64,000 nucleotides of DNA from Enterobacter bugandensis (lineage in GTDB: Bacteria; Pseudomonadota; Gammaproteobacteria; Enterobacterales; Enterobacteriaceae): contig NZ_LT992502.1 in the NCBI RefSeq assembly GCF_900324475.1, positions 2,914,001-2,978,000 on the forward strand, read 5' to 3'. Position 1 is the stretch's first letter, and each line of letters opens with the position of its first letter. Under the pieces are notes generated by a model. The model was not told where the DNA came from. It made no database searches and saw only the letters and a program-made list of their open reading frames with translations. Shown here piece after piece: positions 46,298 to 59,525 of this stretch. The translations under genes and the position numbers were made by a program.

Positions 46298-47722
46298 ATG
46301 GCTACTATCAGTAACCTCGGGATAGGTTCTGCAGGACTCGGGGAATTATATAATCAGTTGGATGCAGCAGAACGAACCAAGCTGACGACGATTACTACCC
46401 AGCAATCAACGTATAACGCACAGTTAAGCGCGTACGGCAAGCTGCAGAGTGCCATGACCTCGCTGCAGACTGCGACCGCTGCGCTGGGTAAAGCGACCAC
46501 ATGGAACTCAACCGCAGTAAGCAGCACCAACACGGCCTTTACGGCAACCACGACCGCAGACGCATCCGTCGGCTCTTATGTGGTTAATGTCAACCAGGTG
46601 GCAAAAGCACAGGCGCTCACGACGGGCTCCTATGCCACCAACACGGAGCTGCTGGGCGATACGACCGGCACGACGCGTAAAATTACGATTACCCAGCCGG
46701 GGACTAAAACGCCTTTAGAGGTGAACCTGGCCGATGGCGATACGTCGCTTGCCGGGATCGCGAGCGCGATTAATAAAGCGAACGGCAACGTCACCGCCAG
46801 CGTAATCAAGGCGAAAGACGGCGATTACCGCCTGATGCTCTCCTCGAAAACCACCGGTACGGATGGCGAGATGACCATCAGCGTCACCGGGGACGACAAG
46901 CTGCAAAGCGTAATCGGCTACGACTCAACCGCCAAAACCGGCGCGCTGGCGGTAAATACCGCGGCCCAGAACGCGATTGTCGTTGTGAACGACATCAAGA
47001 TTGAGCGTCAATCGAACACCATTTCCGATGCGCTGCCGGGGATGACCTTCACCGTGAAGGCAGAAAGTAAAGCGGATGAAATGCTGGAAGTGACGCGCGC
47101 CACGGATGCAAACCAAAAAGCCGTAACGGACTGGGTAACCGCGTATAACTCGCTGCAGTCCACCATTAACAGCCTCACCAAATATGTGCCGGTCGACGCA
47201 GGTTCTGGCAGCCAGTCCACCAGCAACGGCGCGCTGGTGGGTGATGCAAACGTGCGCGGGATCCAGTCTCAGCTGCGCGGTCTGCTGACCGAAGTTCAGG
47301 CTGGCTCCGTTCAGATCATGGCTCAGCTGGGGATTACCCAGGATCCGGTGAAAGGTGCAGACGGTACGGTCGGTAACCTCAAAGTGGATTCCGATAAGCT
47401 GAAAAAAGCGCTGACCGACAACCCGACCGCCGTACAGCAGTACTTTATCGGTGACGGAAAGAAAACCGGTCTGGCGACTCAGATGAACAACACGCTGACC
47501 ACCATGCTCAGCACCAGCACCGGCAGCGCGGGCGTGATCCAGAACGCGAAAGACGGTATCAACAAAACGCTGAAAACCTTGGGCGAACGTTACGACTCTA
47601 TGGAAGCCACTATTGATGCCACCATGGCGCGTTACAAAGCGCAGTTCACCAGCCTGGACGTATTAGTCACCAAAATGACCAGTACGGCCAACTATCTGAC
47701 CCAACAGTTCTCACAAAAATAG
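46298..47722 (+). CDS. fliD: Flagellar filament cap protein FliD
   Basis: A 474-residue filament cap protein (E. coli 468). It forms the cap at the growing filament tip that folds flagellin subunits into place. The N-terminal helical part (SNLGIGSAGLGELYNQLDAAER) and C-terminal coiled-coil (RYDSMEATIDATMARYKAQF...STANYLTQQF) form the leg domains; the middle region, rich in Thr/Ser/Ala beta structure, is the exposed cap plate. AAGGAAAA precedes the start. It leads the fliDST operon. Confidence 0.96.
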   Translation: MATISNLGIGSAGLGELYNQLDAAERTKLTTITTQQSTYNAQLSAYGKLQSAMTSLQTATAALGKATTWNSTAVSSTNTAFTATTTADASVGSYVVNVNQVAKAQALTTGSYATNTELLGDTTGTTRKITITQPGTKTPLEVNLADGDTSLAGIASAINKANGNVTASVIKAKDGDYRLMLSSKTTGTDGEMTISVTGDDKLQSVIGYDSTAKTGALAVNTAAQNAIVVVNDIKIERQSNTISDALPGMTFTVKAESKADEMLEVTRATDANQKAVTDWVTAYNSLQSTINSLTKYVPVDAGSGSQSTSNGALVGDANVRGIQSQLRGLLTEVQAGSVQIMAQLGITQDPVKGADGTVGNLKVDSDKLKKALTDNPTAVQQYFIGDGKKTGLATQMNNTLTTMLSTSTGSAGVIQNAKDGINKTLKTLGERYDSMEATIDATMARYKAQFTSLDVLVTKMTSTANYLTQQFSQK

Positions 47723-47743
47723 TCGTAGCCTTCAGGAGTGGAT

Positions 47744-48148
47744 ATGTATAAGACCTCTGGTGTTCAATCCTATCAGCAGATAGGAGTAGAAAGCGCAGTT
47801 ATGAATGCCAGTCCACACCAGCTGATTGTCATGTTGTTCGACGGGGCGCATAGCGCCCTCGTCCGCGCGCGTTTGTTCATGGAAGCCGGACAAATTCGTG
47901 AAAAAGGCGAAGCGTTATCGAAAGCCATTAACATCATCGACAACGGTTTAAAAGCAGGACTGAACATGGAGGTTGAGAGCGAGCTGTCCAGTAATCTTGC
48001 CTCCTTGTACGAATATATGGTTCGACGTTTATTACTGGCGAACGTCAGTAATGACGTAGACGCAATTGTTGAAGTCGAGGGTTTATTAAACAACATTGCG
48101 GATGCGTGGAAGCAAATCGGCCCCAATGCGTCCTCTATTTCAGGATAA
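47744..48148 (+). CDS. fliS: Flagellin export chaperone FliS
   Basis: A 134-residue cytoplasmic four-helix chaperone that binds the C-terminal part of FliC and prevents premature polymerisation. The conserved YQQIGVESAVMNASPHQLIVMLFDGA segment is present. The ATG at 47744 has AGGAG about seven bases upstream; an in-frame ATG at 47738 overlaps that ribosome site. It follows fliD by 21 bases. Confidence 0.95.
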   Translation: MYKTSGVQSYQQIGVESAVMNASPHQLIVMLFDGAHSALVRARLFMEAGQIREKGEALSKAINIIDNGLKAGLNMEVESELSSNLASLYEYMVRRLLLANVSNDVDAIVEVEGLLNNIADAWKQIGPNASSISG

Positions 48149-48153
48149 TTTTG

Positions 48154-48528
48154 ATGAATAATCCCAGCGCAGCGCTTAGCCACTGGCAGGCGTTACATGC
48201 TCAGAGCATTGCTATGCTAAATCTCGCACATTCTGGTCAATGGGATGCGCTTATTGAGCAGGAAATGCATTACGTTCAACTGGTGGAAAGGATTTCGCAA
48301 ACGCCCATCATGTCATGCCCCCCGGCTCAGGTTGAGCAAGCGCGTGCGCTGCTGGAGATGATCCTCGACAATGAGAATACGTTAAAGGCGCTGCTGAAAG
48401 TGCGGATGGACGAACTGCGTAATCTCATCGATCAGACCGGCAAACAGCAATCCATCACCTCTACCTATGGAAAGCTGTCAGGGAATATTCTTTATCCAGA
48501 AAGTGTTACCCGCGACACACAATTATGA
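48154..48528 (+). CDS. fliT: Flagellar export chaperone FliT
   Basis: A 124-residue helical protein (E. coli 121). FliT is the chaperone of FliD and, when free, inhibits FlhD4C2, linking cap export to gene control. The core [24 protein letters not shown] and [24 protein letters not shown] matches. The start at 48154 lies five bases after fliS with AGGA upstream. It ends the fliDST operon; a large hairpin follows at 48543. Confidence 0.92.
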   Translation: MNNPSAALSHWQALHAQSIAMLNLAHSGQWDALIEQEMHYVQLVERISQTPIMSCPPAQVEQARALLEMILDNENTLKALLKVRMDELRNLIDQTGKQQSITSTYGKLSGNILYPESVTRDTQL

Positions 48529-48542
48529 TTTCTTCATCCATA

Positions 48543-48572
48543 CTCCAGAAGTCTGCCATATGGCTTCTGGAG
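48543..48572 (+). promoter_or_regulatory. Hairpin over the amyA ribosome site
   Basis: CTCCAGAAG pairs with CTTCTGGAG (nine bases), with GCCAT/ATGGC as an inner stem. The GGAG of the 3' arm is the only good ribosome site for amyA (ATG 48581). Without a U-run it looks more like a translational block on read-through from fliDST than a terminator. Confidence 0.6.
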
Positions 48573-48580
48573 CACGGACG

Positions 48581-50068
48581 ATGAAAAACCCCACCCTGTT
48601 ACAATGCTTTCACTGGTATTACCCCGCTGGCGGTGAATTGTGGCGAGAAGTCACGGCGTTAGCCCCCAATCTTAATGAAATCGGCATCAACATGATCTGG
48701 CTGCCGCCCGCGTATAAAGGGGCTTCCGGCGGGTATTCGGTTGGCTATGACTCTTACGATCTGTTTGACCTCGGCGAGTTTGACCAGAAAGGCAGTATCG
48801 CCACGAAATATGGTGACAAAGCGCAGCTGCTGGAAGCCATTGACGCCCTCAAAAGCAACGAGATTGCCGTCCTGCTGGACGTGGTGGTGAATCACAAAAT
48901 GGGGGCTGATGAGAAAGAGCCTGTCCGCGTGCAGCGCGTGAACGAACAGGACCGTACACAAATTGATGATGAAATCATCGAGTGTGAGGCCTGGACTCGC
49001 TACACCTTCCCCGCCCGCGCCGGGCAATACTCGCAGTTTATCTGGGATTACAAATGCTTTAGCGGCGTCGACCATATTGAAAACCCGGATGAAGACGGGA
49101 TCTTTAAAATCGTCAACGACTACACCGGCGAAGGCTGGAATGACCAGGTCGATGATGAGATGGGTAACTTCGATTACCTGATGGGCGAAAACATCGACTT
49201 TCGCAATCACGCCGTCACCGAGGAGATCAAATACTGGGCCCGCTGGGTCATGGAACAGACGCGCTGCGACGGTTTTCGTCTGGACGCCGTCAAGCATATT
49301 CCCGCCTGGTTTTACAAAGAGTGGATTGAGCACGTTCAGGAAGTGGCCGAACAGCCGTTGTTTATCGTGGCGGAATACTGGTCTCACGAGGTGGATAAAC
49401 TTCAGGCCTATATTGACCAGGTCGACGGTAAAACCATGCTGTTTGATGCCCCCCTGCAGATGAAATTCCACGAAGCGTCGCGCCAGGGACGAGATTACGA
49501 CATGAGCCAGATCTTTACCGGCACGCTGGTGGAGGCCGACCCGTTCCATGCGGTGACCCTCGTCGCGAACCATGACACGCAGCCTCTGCAGGCGCTGGAA
49601 GCCCCGGTCGAGGCCTGGTTTAAACCGCTGGCGTACGCGCTGATCCTGCTGCGGGAAAACGGCGTGCCGAGCGTCTTCTATCCGGATCTGTTCGGCGCAA
49701 GCTATGACGATACGGGAGGGGACGGTGAAACGTACCATATTGATATGCCGGTGATTGAGCAGCTTCACGAGCTTATCCTCGCCCGCCAGCGCTTTGCCCA
49801 CGGCGTGCAGACGCTCTTTTTTGACCATCCAAACTGCATCGCCTTCATCCGCAGCGGCACGGAAGACGATCCCGGCTGCGTGGTGGTGATGTCGAACGGC
49901 GACGACGGCGAGAAGGTAATTTGCCTGGGGGAAAACTACGGCAACAAAACGTGGCGTGATTTTCTCGGCAATCGTGAAGAAACGGTCACCACGGCGGCGG
50001 ATGGCGAAGGCACCTTTACCTGTAAAGGGGGAAGCGTCAGCGTGTGGGTGATTGAGGATGCGTTGTAA
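48581..50068 (+). CDS. amyA: Cytoplasmic alpha-amylase AmyA
   Basis: A 495-residue GH13 alpha-amylase, the same length as E. coli AmyA. It hydrolyses internal alpha-1,4 bonds of maltodextrins or glycogen in the cytoplasm and has no signal peptide. The GH13 regions are clear: I DVVVNH near residue 100, [11 protein letters not shown] with the nucleophile Asp near residue 230, III VAEYW with the acid Glu, [15 protein letters not shown] lies eight bases before 48581. It is downstream of fliT and convergent with yedD across a REP-like palindrome. Confidence 0.96.
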   Translation: MKNPTLLQCFHWYYPAGGELWREVTALAPNLNEIGINMIWLPPAYKGASGGYSVGYDSYDLFDLGEFDQKGSIATKYGDKAQLLEAIDALKSNEIAVLLDVVVNHKMGADEKEPVRVQRVNEQDRTQIDDEIIECEAWTRYTFPARAGQYSQFIWDYKCFSGVDHIENPDEDGIFKIVNDYTGEGWNDQVDDEMGNFDYLMGENIDFRNHAVTEEIKYWARWVMEQTRCDGFRLDAVKHIPAWFYKEWIEHVQEVAEQPLFIVAEYWSHEVDKLQAYIDQVDGKTMLFDAPLQMKFHEASRQGRDYDMSQIFTGTLVEADPFHAVTLVANHDTQPLQALEAPVEAWFKPLAYALILLRENGVPSVFYPDLFGASYDDTGGDGETYHIDMPVIEQLHELILARQRFAHGVQTLFFDHPNCIAFIRSGTEDDPGCVVVMSNGDDGEKVICLGENYGNKTWRDFLGNREETVTTAADGEGTFTCKGGSVSVWVIEDAL

Positions 50069-50074
50069 AAACAA

Positions 50075-50103
50075 TGCCGGGTGGCGCTGACGCTTACCCG
50101 GCA
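50075..50103. repeat. REP-like palindrome between amyA and yedD
   Basis: TGCCGGGT...ACCCGGCA flanking a GGCGCTGACGCT core, the typical look of enterobacterial REP units, between two convergent genes where it can stabilise 3' ends. Confidence 0.75.
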
Positions 50104-50112
50104 CAAAAACGG

Positions 50113-50529
50113 CTACGGTAGTTTACTCTCCAGCGGGTTTTTGCTCAGGTAGTCAGCACACTCCACCGTCGGGCGGGCAACCTTTTGCAGCTCCATCCCG
50201 TCATACTCAAGCGTAGCGCCGTCGCGATCCAGCGGATAGATATCCAGCTTACGGGTCACGTTGTAATAGCTGTCTGAGCGCAGCATGACCTTACCCGGTA
50301 CGGCAATCACGCGCTGCCACTGGCGGCAGTCCAGCGTATCACCCTCTTCCGTCACCACCAGCGTGGCAATTGCTTCAGGGCTGACCAGACTGCTCTGAGG
50401 CCCTTTCGACTGCCAGTATCCCGCCAGGTTCGCGGGGACGGGATGCTTGATCACGTCATTATAGTTATCGACCTGAACGCACCCGGTCAGTGCCAGCAGC
50501 GCGCCAGCAATTGCTATTTTTTTCATCAT
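50113..50529 (-). CDS. yedD: YedD-like lipoprotein
   Basis: A 138-residue predicted lipoprotein (E. coli YedD 137) with lipobox LTGC at residues 14-17. The mature part shares GYWQSKGPQSSLVSPEA and EGDTLDCRQWQRVIAVPGK with E. coli YedD. Its function is unknown; YedD belongs to the periplasmic lipoproteins in the flagellar neighbourhood. Either of two adjacent Met codons may be the start. In E. coli yedE and yedF follow, but they are absent here. Confidence 0.88.
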   Translation of the reverse strand: MMKKIAIAGALLALTGCVQVDNYNDVIKHPVPANLAGYWQSKGPQSSLVSPEAIATLVVTEEGDTLDCRQWQRVIAVPGKVMLRSDSYYNVTRKLDIYPLDRDGATLEYDGMELQKVARPTVECADYLSKNPLESKLP

Positions 50530-50911
50530 CTTTCCTGCATTCGAAGAAAAAAATATTGTGGCATTAAAGCGCAGAGGCTGCCAGCGAAGTTCGACAGGTC
50601 TTAGACCGGTATATAAATGTTATGAGCGAACATTTTTCATAATCAACAAAGGTCTGGTCGACCTTCATGATCGTCGAGTGCGTGCTGTCCATTGGAATGA
50701 GCTGGACTGGTTGGGCGCAGCTCACGACCACGAAAGCAGATGAGCGGTGAGCTGTACTGCCGCAACGAAGACGGTGTGTATGTCTGCAGTGCGTGGCATG
50801 ATCATTTGTAAAATCAACTGTATAAATATGCTGCGTGGTTAAACATGAGGGTCGATCAAGTGAATGCCAGATGCTACAATTCGGACTTTTCTGAATTTAC
50901 TGATTTCTCAA
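50530..50911. other. Spacer with degenerate coding remnants upstream of gtrA
   Basis: About 380 bases between yedD and gtrA. A 61-codon frame (50558-50743) and a 23-codon frame (50740-50811, MSGELYCRNEDGVYVCSAW...) overlap at ATGA as if once coupled. Neither has a convincing ribosome site or a recognised family; they may be remnants of a prophage or of an island edge. Three GATC sites occur (50669, 50800, 50854) but not in the paired spacing of phase-variable gtr promoters. Confidence 0.4.
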
Positions 50912-51274
50912 ATGTTCAAGTTATTCGCCAGATACACATCAATAGGTGTAATAAACACGCTAATTCATTGGGTCGTCTTTGCTGTATGCATATACGCATT
51001 CCACACAGGACAGGCGCTTGGCAACTTTGCCGGATTCGTTGTCGCTGTGTCGTTCAGCTTCTTCGCCAATGCAAAATTCACTTTTAAATCTTCCACAACA
51101 ACCATCCGCTACATGCTTTACGTAGGTTTTATGGGCACATTGAGTGCCGCTTTTGGCTGGTGTGCAGACAAATCAGGCATAGCTCCTGTCATCACATTAA
51201 TCGTGTTCTCCGCCATCAGTTTGGTGTGCGGGTTTGTATATTCAAAGTTCGTTGTATTCAGGGATGCTAAATGA
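50912..51274 (+). CDS. gtrA: Bactoprenol-linked glucose translocase GtrA
   Basis: A 120-residue membrane protein with four helices, very close to phage P22 GtrA (120 residues). It is thought to flip glucosyl-undecaprenyl phosphate to the periplasmic side for O-antigen modification. The start at 50912 ([13 protein letters not shown]) matches P22; the frame is open 16 residues further. The C-terminal [18 protein letters not shown] is diagnostic. It overlaps gtrB by 4 bases. Confidence 0.92.
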   Translation: MFKLFARYTSIGVINTLIHWVVFAVCIYAFHTGQALGNFAGFVVAVSFSFFANAKFTFKSSTTTIRYMLYVGFMGTLSAAFGWCADKSGIAPVITLIVFSAISLVCGFVYSKFVVFRDAK

Positions 51275-52194
51275 AAATTTCACTGGTTGTTCCAGTTTTT
51301 AATGAAGAGGATGCAATTCCGATTTTCTACAAAGCCGTGCGGGAGTTTGAAGAGCTTAAGCAACATGAAGTCGAGATAGTGTTCATTAATGACGGCAGCA
51401 AAGATTGTACAGAATCAATTATTAACGCACTTGCCCTTGCCGATCCGCTTGTAGTTCCGCTGTCCTTCACTCGCAACTTTGGTAAAGAACCTGCGCTGTT
51501 CGCAGGTCTGGATCACGCTAGCGGAGAAGCTATTATTCCGATTGATGTTGACCTGCAGGACCCTATTGAAGTCATTCCACACCTGATAGAGAAGTGGCAG
51601 GCCGGAGCAGATATGGTGCTTGCCAAACGCTCCGATCGCTCTACAGATGGCCGTCTGAAGCGCAAGACCGCCGAGTGGTTTTATAAGCTACATAACAAAA
51701 TCAGCAATCCGCAAATCGAAGAAAATGTTGGAGACTTCCGCCTGATGTCCCGCGAGGTCGTGGAAAATATTCAGCTCATGCCAGAGCGCAACTTGTTCAT
51801 GAAGGGCGTGCTGAGTTGGGTTGGCGGGCGTACTGATGTCGTGGAGTATGCACGCGCTGAGCGCGTTGCCGGCAGCACTAAATTTAACGGCTGGAAACTG
51901 TGGAATCTTGCACTTGAGGGAATAACAAGTTTCTCTACCTTCCCGTTAAGGGTTTGGATGTATATAGGCTTCATAATTGCATCTATTTCATTCTTATACG
52001 GCGCATGGATGACTTTGCAAACATTAATTATAGGCAATCCGATAAAAGGGTACACATCCCTATTGGTATCCATCCTGTTTATCGGCGGCGTTCAATTAAT
52101 CGGCATTGGTGTTTTAGGTGAATATATAGGGCGCATCTATATCGAAACCAAAAAAAGACCACGCTATTGTTTAAAACGGAATAAAGAAAAATGA
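51271..52194 (+). CDS. gtrB: Bactoprenol glucosyl transferase GtrB
   Basis: A 307-residue GT2 enzyme that transfers glucose from UDP-glucose to undecaprenyl phosphate. The catalytic GT-A domain (residues 1-about 225) has [10 protein letters not shown], the [10 protein letters not shown] metal/nucleotide-binding strand, [10 protein letters not shown] with the DxD-like motif, and the FRLMSREV loop. Two C-terminal transmembrane helices (about 228-300) anchor it, ending in basic [12 protein letters not shown]. It is second in the gtr operon; 4-base overlaps on both sides. Confidence 0.93.
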   Translation: MKISLVVPVFNEEDAIPIFYKAVREFEELKQHEVEIVFINDGSKDCTESIINALALADPLVVPLSFTRNFGKEPALFAGLDHASGEAIIPIDVDLQDPIEVIPHLIEKWQAGADMVLAKRSDRSTDGRLKRKTAEWFYKLHNKISNPQIEENVGDFRLMSREVVENIQLMPERNLFMKGVLSWVGGRTDVVEYARAERVAGSTKFNGWKLWNLALEGITSFSTFPLRVWMYIGFIIASISFLYGAWMTLQTLIIGNPIKGYTSLLVSILFIGGVQLIGIGVLGEYIGRIYIETKKRPRYCLKRNKEK

Positions 52195-53825
52195 TTTCCA
52201 AAAATAATCTGTTAGTTCTAATTATTATTTTTTTACTTATGTTGGTGCCATATTTACACACACCAGTATTGTCAGATGATTATTATTATTATTTTCATGC
52301 CAGCCTTCAAGAGCAAATCGGTCATTATTTAGTCTGGAGTGGAAGGCTAATTACTAACATATTTAGCTCATATATGCTCAAATATGTCAATCATGATATC
52401 TATCAGTCTTTGACAGCTGCTGCGCTAGTTGCCAGCGTTTATCTTATTGCAGCGATACCATCTGCGTTATTTGATGGCAAGCCAAAACCTAGCGCTATTT
52501 CGATAGTAATTATCTTTTTAGCTCTTTGGATATCAAATCCAGCGCTTGGTGAAACTTTCTTCTGGTTTGTTGGCGCATCGAACTATCTATGGCCTATATT
52601 TTACATATCTTTATTTTTCGTTATTCTCGCTCGACAAAGAAAACCACATACATTACTTAGTTATTCTGGGGGGATATTAGTTGGTTTTTTGGCAGGTTGT
52701 TCAAACGAAAACACGTGCATTGTCGCAACGATACTGACAGTTTTATATTCTATTTGTTTTAACCGCTTTAAACTGTCGGCACCCTATTTGATTGGGATTA
52801 TCTTGGGTTCTGCGGTGCTTTTATTCAGTCCAGGCTCTGCCATCAGATCGTCTTATTTTAAAGATTGGCACTCATTAACATTAATAGAAAAACTTGATCT
52901 ACATTTATTTGAAAGACTTCCTGCAGCGCTGGATAGCTTATGGCCAATATTTCTAATCATCATTTTCATTGCACTTTCATTTGGACTACTCAAAATAGAA
53001 TCAAGGGGTTCATTAATTTGTGCACTAGCATTTTTCATTGGTGGGATGTTGTGTGACCTTGCATTTGTTGCTTCACCATACATGCCTGAAAGATCTGGTA
53101 TTGGTGCCTTATTTATGTTTTTAATAACCCTTTCTTTTTTAATTTACTCTGCTAATTTTTCAAATGAAAAAATATATAAAAACTCGATATTTAGTATTTT
53201 CATTGTGTTCGCTATGACTTACTTTGTACCCTCTTACGGCCTGATTTCCTATTCTAGTATAAGAGCGTCAAAGCAAGATGCAATACGCATGGCGATGTTA
53301 ACACAGCAAATCAACGAAGGAAAAAAAGAGATCGTAATACCTGACTTTTACCTTAACCGACTTTTAAAAAAATCAGATGGTTTCCCTACTTTCAAGAACT
53401 CATATATGTTTAATTATTTTAAAGTAGATAAAATCATTGAAGAGCCAATTAATTTCGATTACTCAATCATTGACTTACTTCCCAAGAGAGACGTCAATGC
53501 AAAATTAAATGAAGGCATAACATTGAAATCGATTTATTTTTACACTGATAAATTATCAGGTAAAAATAAGCTTATATATCGTATCTCGGGTGACATAAAT
53601 GTTTATTTGATGAATAACACCGCCATTTTTTCTCATGTTACTTTAAAAAATAATGATAACATAAACATGGATACTATAATTAAGGCAATTAAAGTAGGGA
53701 GTGATTGGTATACTTATAGTGATGCAGGAAAGTTAGATTTATCAGAAATAAGTAAAATCAATATCGGAATGTACACTACTGATCCAGTAAAAATACTATC
53801 TAGTAATTATTTAGAATTTAAATAA
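52191..53825 (+). CDS. Large membrane glycosyltransferase, type-specific Gtr role
   Basis: A 544-residue, AT-rich gene product in the position of gtrC, the type-specific glucosyltransferase. It has about 10 hydrophobic segments in the first 380 residues and a C-terminal soluble, probably periplasmic, domain. The first external loop starts [16 protein letters not shown] and continues with [10 protein letters not shown], an acidic DD motif followed by W-x-GR as in membrane GT-C enzymes (DUF6056-like, recalled). It would take glucose from the flipped lipid carrier and attach it to the O-antigen. Acceptor site and linkage are unknown. Low GC and codon use mark recent transfer. Confidence 0.72.
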   Translation: MISKNNLLVLIIIFLLMLVPYLHTPVLSDDYYYYFHASLQEQIGHYLVWSGRLITNIFSSYMLKYVNHDIYQSLTAAALVASVYLIAAIPSALFDGKPKPSAISIVIIFLALWISNPALGETFFWFVGASNYLWPIFYISLFFVILARQRKPHTLLSYSGGILVGFLAGCSNENTCIVATILTVLYSICFNRFKLSAPYLIGIILGSAVLLFSPGSAIRSSYFKDWHSLTLIEKLDLHLFERLPAALDSLWPIFLIIIFIALSFGLLKIESRGSLICALAFFIGGMLCDLAFVASPYMPERSGIGALFMFLITLSFLIYSANFSNEKIYKNSIFSIFIVFAMTYFVPSYGLISYSSIRASKQDAIRMAMLTQQINEGKKEIVIPDFYLNRLLKKSDGFPTFKNSYMFNYFKVDKIIEEPINFDYSIIDLLPKRDVNAKLNEGITLKSIYFYTDKLSGKNKLIYRISGDINVYLMNNTAIFSHVTLKNNDNINMDTIIKAIKVGSDWYTYSDAGKLDLSEISKINIGMYTTDPVKILSSNYLEFK

Positions 53826-53929
53826 TCACTTTGCAGTTTTGCTGGTATATCGGAAATGGCGTTATCCAAAACGCCATTCTTTTGAAGTATTATGTAAAAA
53901 ACATCCCTATTTATATAAAGGATATCAAT

Positions 53930-55024
53930 ATGGTCAAAAGTATTCATTACTTAAGGGGAATTGCGGCTTTATTCGTGGTGCTGTTCCATTTAAGAGGCTA
54001 TGTTAACAACACTTACATACAGTCAAATCTTGGGGATTTACTGTTTGTTAATGGAGCTTTTGGTGTAGATTTATTCTTTGTAATTAGTGGGTTTATAATC
54101 TGTTTTGCAACTCAAAAAAAGGAATATTTATATCCACTTAAGTTTTTTATTAGAAGATTTTTTAGAATCTACCCACTTTTGATCTTGGCGGTGTCAATTT
54201 ACTTTATATTTTTGACAATCAAAAAGGGCTCAACCGGCTTAGACGCATGGTTTATATGGTCAATCGCACCTCTCCAAATCGATTATCACGCTGGGGCTCC
54301 TTTCTTTGGATACAATGTACTCGCAATAGCATGGACATTAACTTACGAGATTTCTTTTTATATTATTTTTCTTGCAGCCATGATTATATCCCACAAATAT
54401 AGGGCTATATTATGCTCATCCATAATCTTGACAATGGTTTTATTTTCACAATTAATGAGCGCCACTCCAACACTCAATGGCGTAAATACAAACTATATCG
54501 AAAATGACTTTATTACTCTTATTTCATCACCTATATACATTGACTTTGTATATGGTATGGTATCATATTTGATATATAAAAATATTTTACCTGCGCTATC
54601 GAGATACAGGGGAACAGTTTTAAACATTTTGCTAATTTCAACCATAATTGTTACTACAGCATTAATATTTTCAACACAACACAACGATCACGGCCCTTTA
54701 GGCTGGGGGGCTATGGCATTTATCATTGTCGTCTCAACGACTTTAATGGAAGCAAGTTTCACGACAGCAAAACACAAGCCTCTAATTATGCTCGGGAATA
54801 TTTCATTTTCTCTTTACATGTGGCATTTCATTTTTATAGAAATAACTAACACATATTTCCCAAGCATTTCAATGAATGGTTTTTATACCTTAGCCATTAT
54901 GACAACCTGCTCAATTGCAATCGCATGGATTTCATTCAATCTCATTGAGATTCCATCAATTAACCTTTCAAAGAAAATCATATCATGGATAGACAGAAAC
55001 AACCCAGAGCGTGTTGTTTCATAG
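53930..55024 (+). CDS. Acyltransferase 3 family protein (OafA-like)
   Basis: A 364-residue inner-membrane acyltransferase with about ten hydrophobic segments. It has the family's N-terminal SIHYLRGIAALFVVLFHLRGY with the conserved R and H, and VDLFFVISGFIICF, the typical F-F-x-x-SGF block, followed by FFIRRFFRIYPLL. Such enzymes acetylate O-antigen or other surface glycans. AAGGA seven bases before 53930 sets the start, about 100 bases after the Gtr gene. It is AT-rich like its neighbour. In this context O-acetylation of lipopolysaccharide is the best guess. Confidence 0.82.
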   Translation: MVKSIHYLRGIAALFVVLFHLRGYVNNTYIQSNLGDLLFVNGAFGVDLFFVISGFIICFATQKKEYLYPLKFFIRRFFRIYPLLILAVSIYFIFLTIKKGSTGLDAWFIWSIAPLQIDYHAGAPFFGYNVLAIAWTLTYEISFYIIFLAAMIISHKYRAILCSSIILTMVLFSQLMSATPTLNGVNTNYIENDFITLISSPIYIDFVYGMVSYLIYKNILPALSRYRGTVLNILLISTIIVTTALIFSTQHNDHGPLGWGAMAFIIVVSTTLMEASFTTAKHKPLIMLGNISFSLYMWHFIFIEITNTYFPSISMNGFYTLAIMTTCSIAIAWISFNLIEIPSINLSKKIISWIDRNNPERVVS

Positions 55025-55611
55025 CTAAACAGTGCCCAATGTGCGTCATTCTAAAAAATGATAGCGTTAACCAGATAAAATAATCCGCTCTAATGGATCT
55101 AATTATCGCCGCGATACATAGAACGCCATCATTTCCATAGAATATCAACTCACTTATGCGTTTCCGAATGAATTTTCGTCCATTTATTATCCGATCAGCC
55201 CCATACTTGGGGCTCAGCACACACGTGCCAGTGAAATTATTTTCAGTTCCATCACATTCGAATGATTGTAATTTTGAAAGCGGTATTGAAGTCTTGAGAC
55301 GTGACGATGACGCATCGGGGAGGTGTGCAATTGCTGCTTTTAATCGTACCCAGTAATTGGGTATAGCCCTTCAATCGGGAACAATGATTACCCGTGCCTG
55401 CCATCATTACGCAGTCGGGTCTTTCAACCAGTCGCAAGAGGCAGCAATGCGGCGCGCAAATGGTTTACCGGGTGTAGGGATCCTGGATGGCTAAAAATAA
55501 CCAGGACCAGGTCCTCATTCTCAAACAGAAATCGAGAGCGTTTGCCCCATACATTCCCCACGCTGTAGGATCGGATGATTAATAATTATAAATAGCATCA
55601 GGTTAGATAAC
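55025..55611. other. Non-coding junction between the glycosylation island and fliE
   Basis: About 590 bases with no convincing gene. A hairpin AGCCCC/GGGGCT (55197-55214) may end the island transcript. Composition rises from AT-rich to average, so the island edge probably falls here. A small dyad (AGGTTA/TAACCT) overlaps the fliE stop. No tRNA, integrase or flanking direct repeat was found by eye. Confidence 0.5.
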
Positions 55612-55926
55612 CTACACCTGCATCCCCATCACTTCCTGATAAGCCGACACCAGCTTGTTACGCACCTGGATCCCCATCTGGATAGAAACCGAGGCTTTTT
55701 GCAAATCGGTCATCACATCATTGAGCGCCACGCCCGGCTCGCCGAGGGTGAACTTCTCCGCCTGGGTACGCGCAGCGGTCTGGGTATCGCTGATACGGTC
55801 AAGAGCGGCATGCAGTTGCCCCGCAAAGCTGATGGTCGGCTGCTGTTCTGCCACATTCTGATTACGGGCCGTCATCGCCGTTGCCTGCAACTGACTGATG
55901 ACCCCTTCAATGCCCTGTATAGCCAT
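55612..55926 (-). CDS. fliE: Flagellar hook-basal body protein FliE
   Basis: A 104-residue protein (E. coli 104) forming the junction between the MS ring and the rod. It contains the conserved C-terminal helix [38 protein letters not shown], given here only as a landmark from residues about 67-101. It is exported by the flagellar type III system without a cleaved signal. It is divergent from fliF, sharing the FlhDC-controlled region. Confidence 0.95.
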   Translation of the reverse strand: MAIQGIEGVISQLQATAMTARNQNVAEQQPTISFAGQLHAALDRISDTQTAARTQAEKFTLGEPGVALNDVMTDLQKASVSIQMGIQVRNKLVSAYQEVMGMQV

Positions 55927-55982
55927 GACTCTCCCCTGGATGGTTTTTTACGCGGTCAAGACTAACAGCTTGTCAATAAGAT

Positions 55983-56026
55983 AATGGCGGTAAATAGCGT
56001 GAAAAAACCAGGTTATTTGACGCATA
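55983..56026. promoter_or_regulatory. FlhD4C2 binding site between fliE and fliF
   Basis: Two inverted half-sites: AATGGCGGTAAATAGCG on the plus strand (55983-55999) and TATGCGTCAAATAACC on the minus strand (56026-56011), 11 bases apart. Each resembles the FlhDC half-site AAYGSNNNAAATARCG, and the spacing matches the known 10-12 bases. It is placed to activate both class 2 operons. Confidence 0.82.
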
Positions 56027-56154
56027 GAAAATCCGGAATCGTCAAATAATGGCAGGGCCATCAATATGGAACTTTTGTCGTGTTTGCCGACCCGGGAGTC
56101 AGTTTTGTTTCTCTACACGAATAACGTAAACCACCAGGATTTAAGAGGTGCGCA

Positions 56155-59524
<3,370 letters not shown>

Positions 59525-59525
<1 letters not shown>

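Noticed and set aside
48659..50104. A 481-codon open frame antisense to amyA
   Set aside because: amyA on the other strand is a full-length GH13 enzyme with all four motifs; the antisense product is compositionally odd and without domains.
50669..50857. Dam-dependent phase variation of the gtr operon
   Set aside because: Three GATC sites exist, but not as the closely paired sites with OxyR half-sites known from phase-variable gtr operons.
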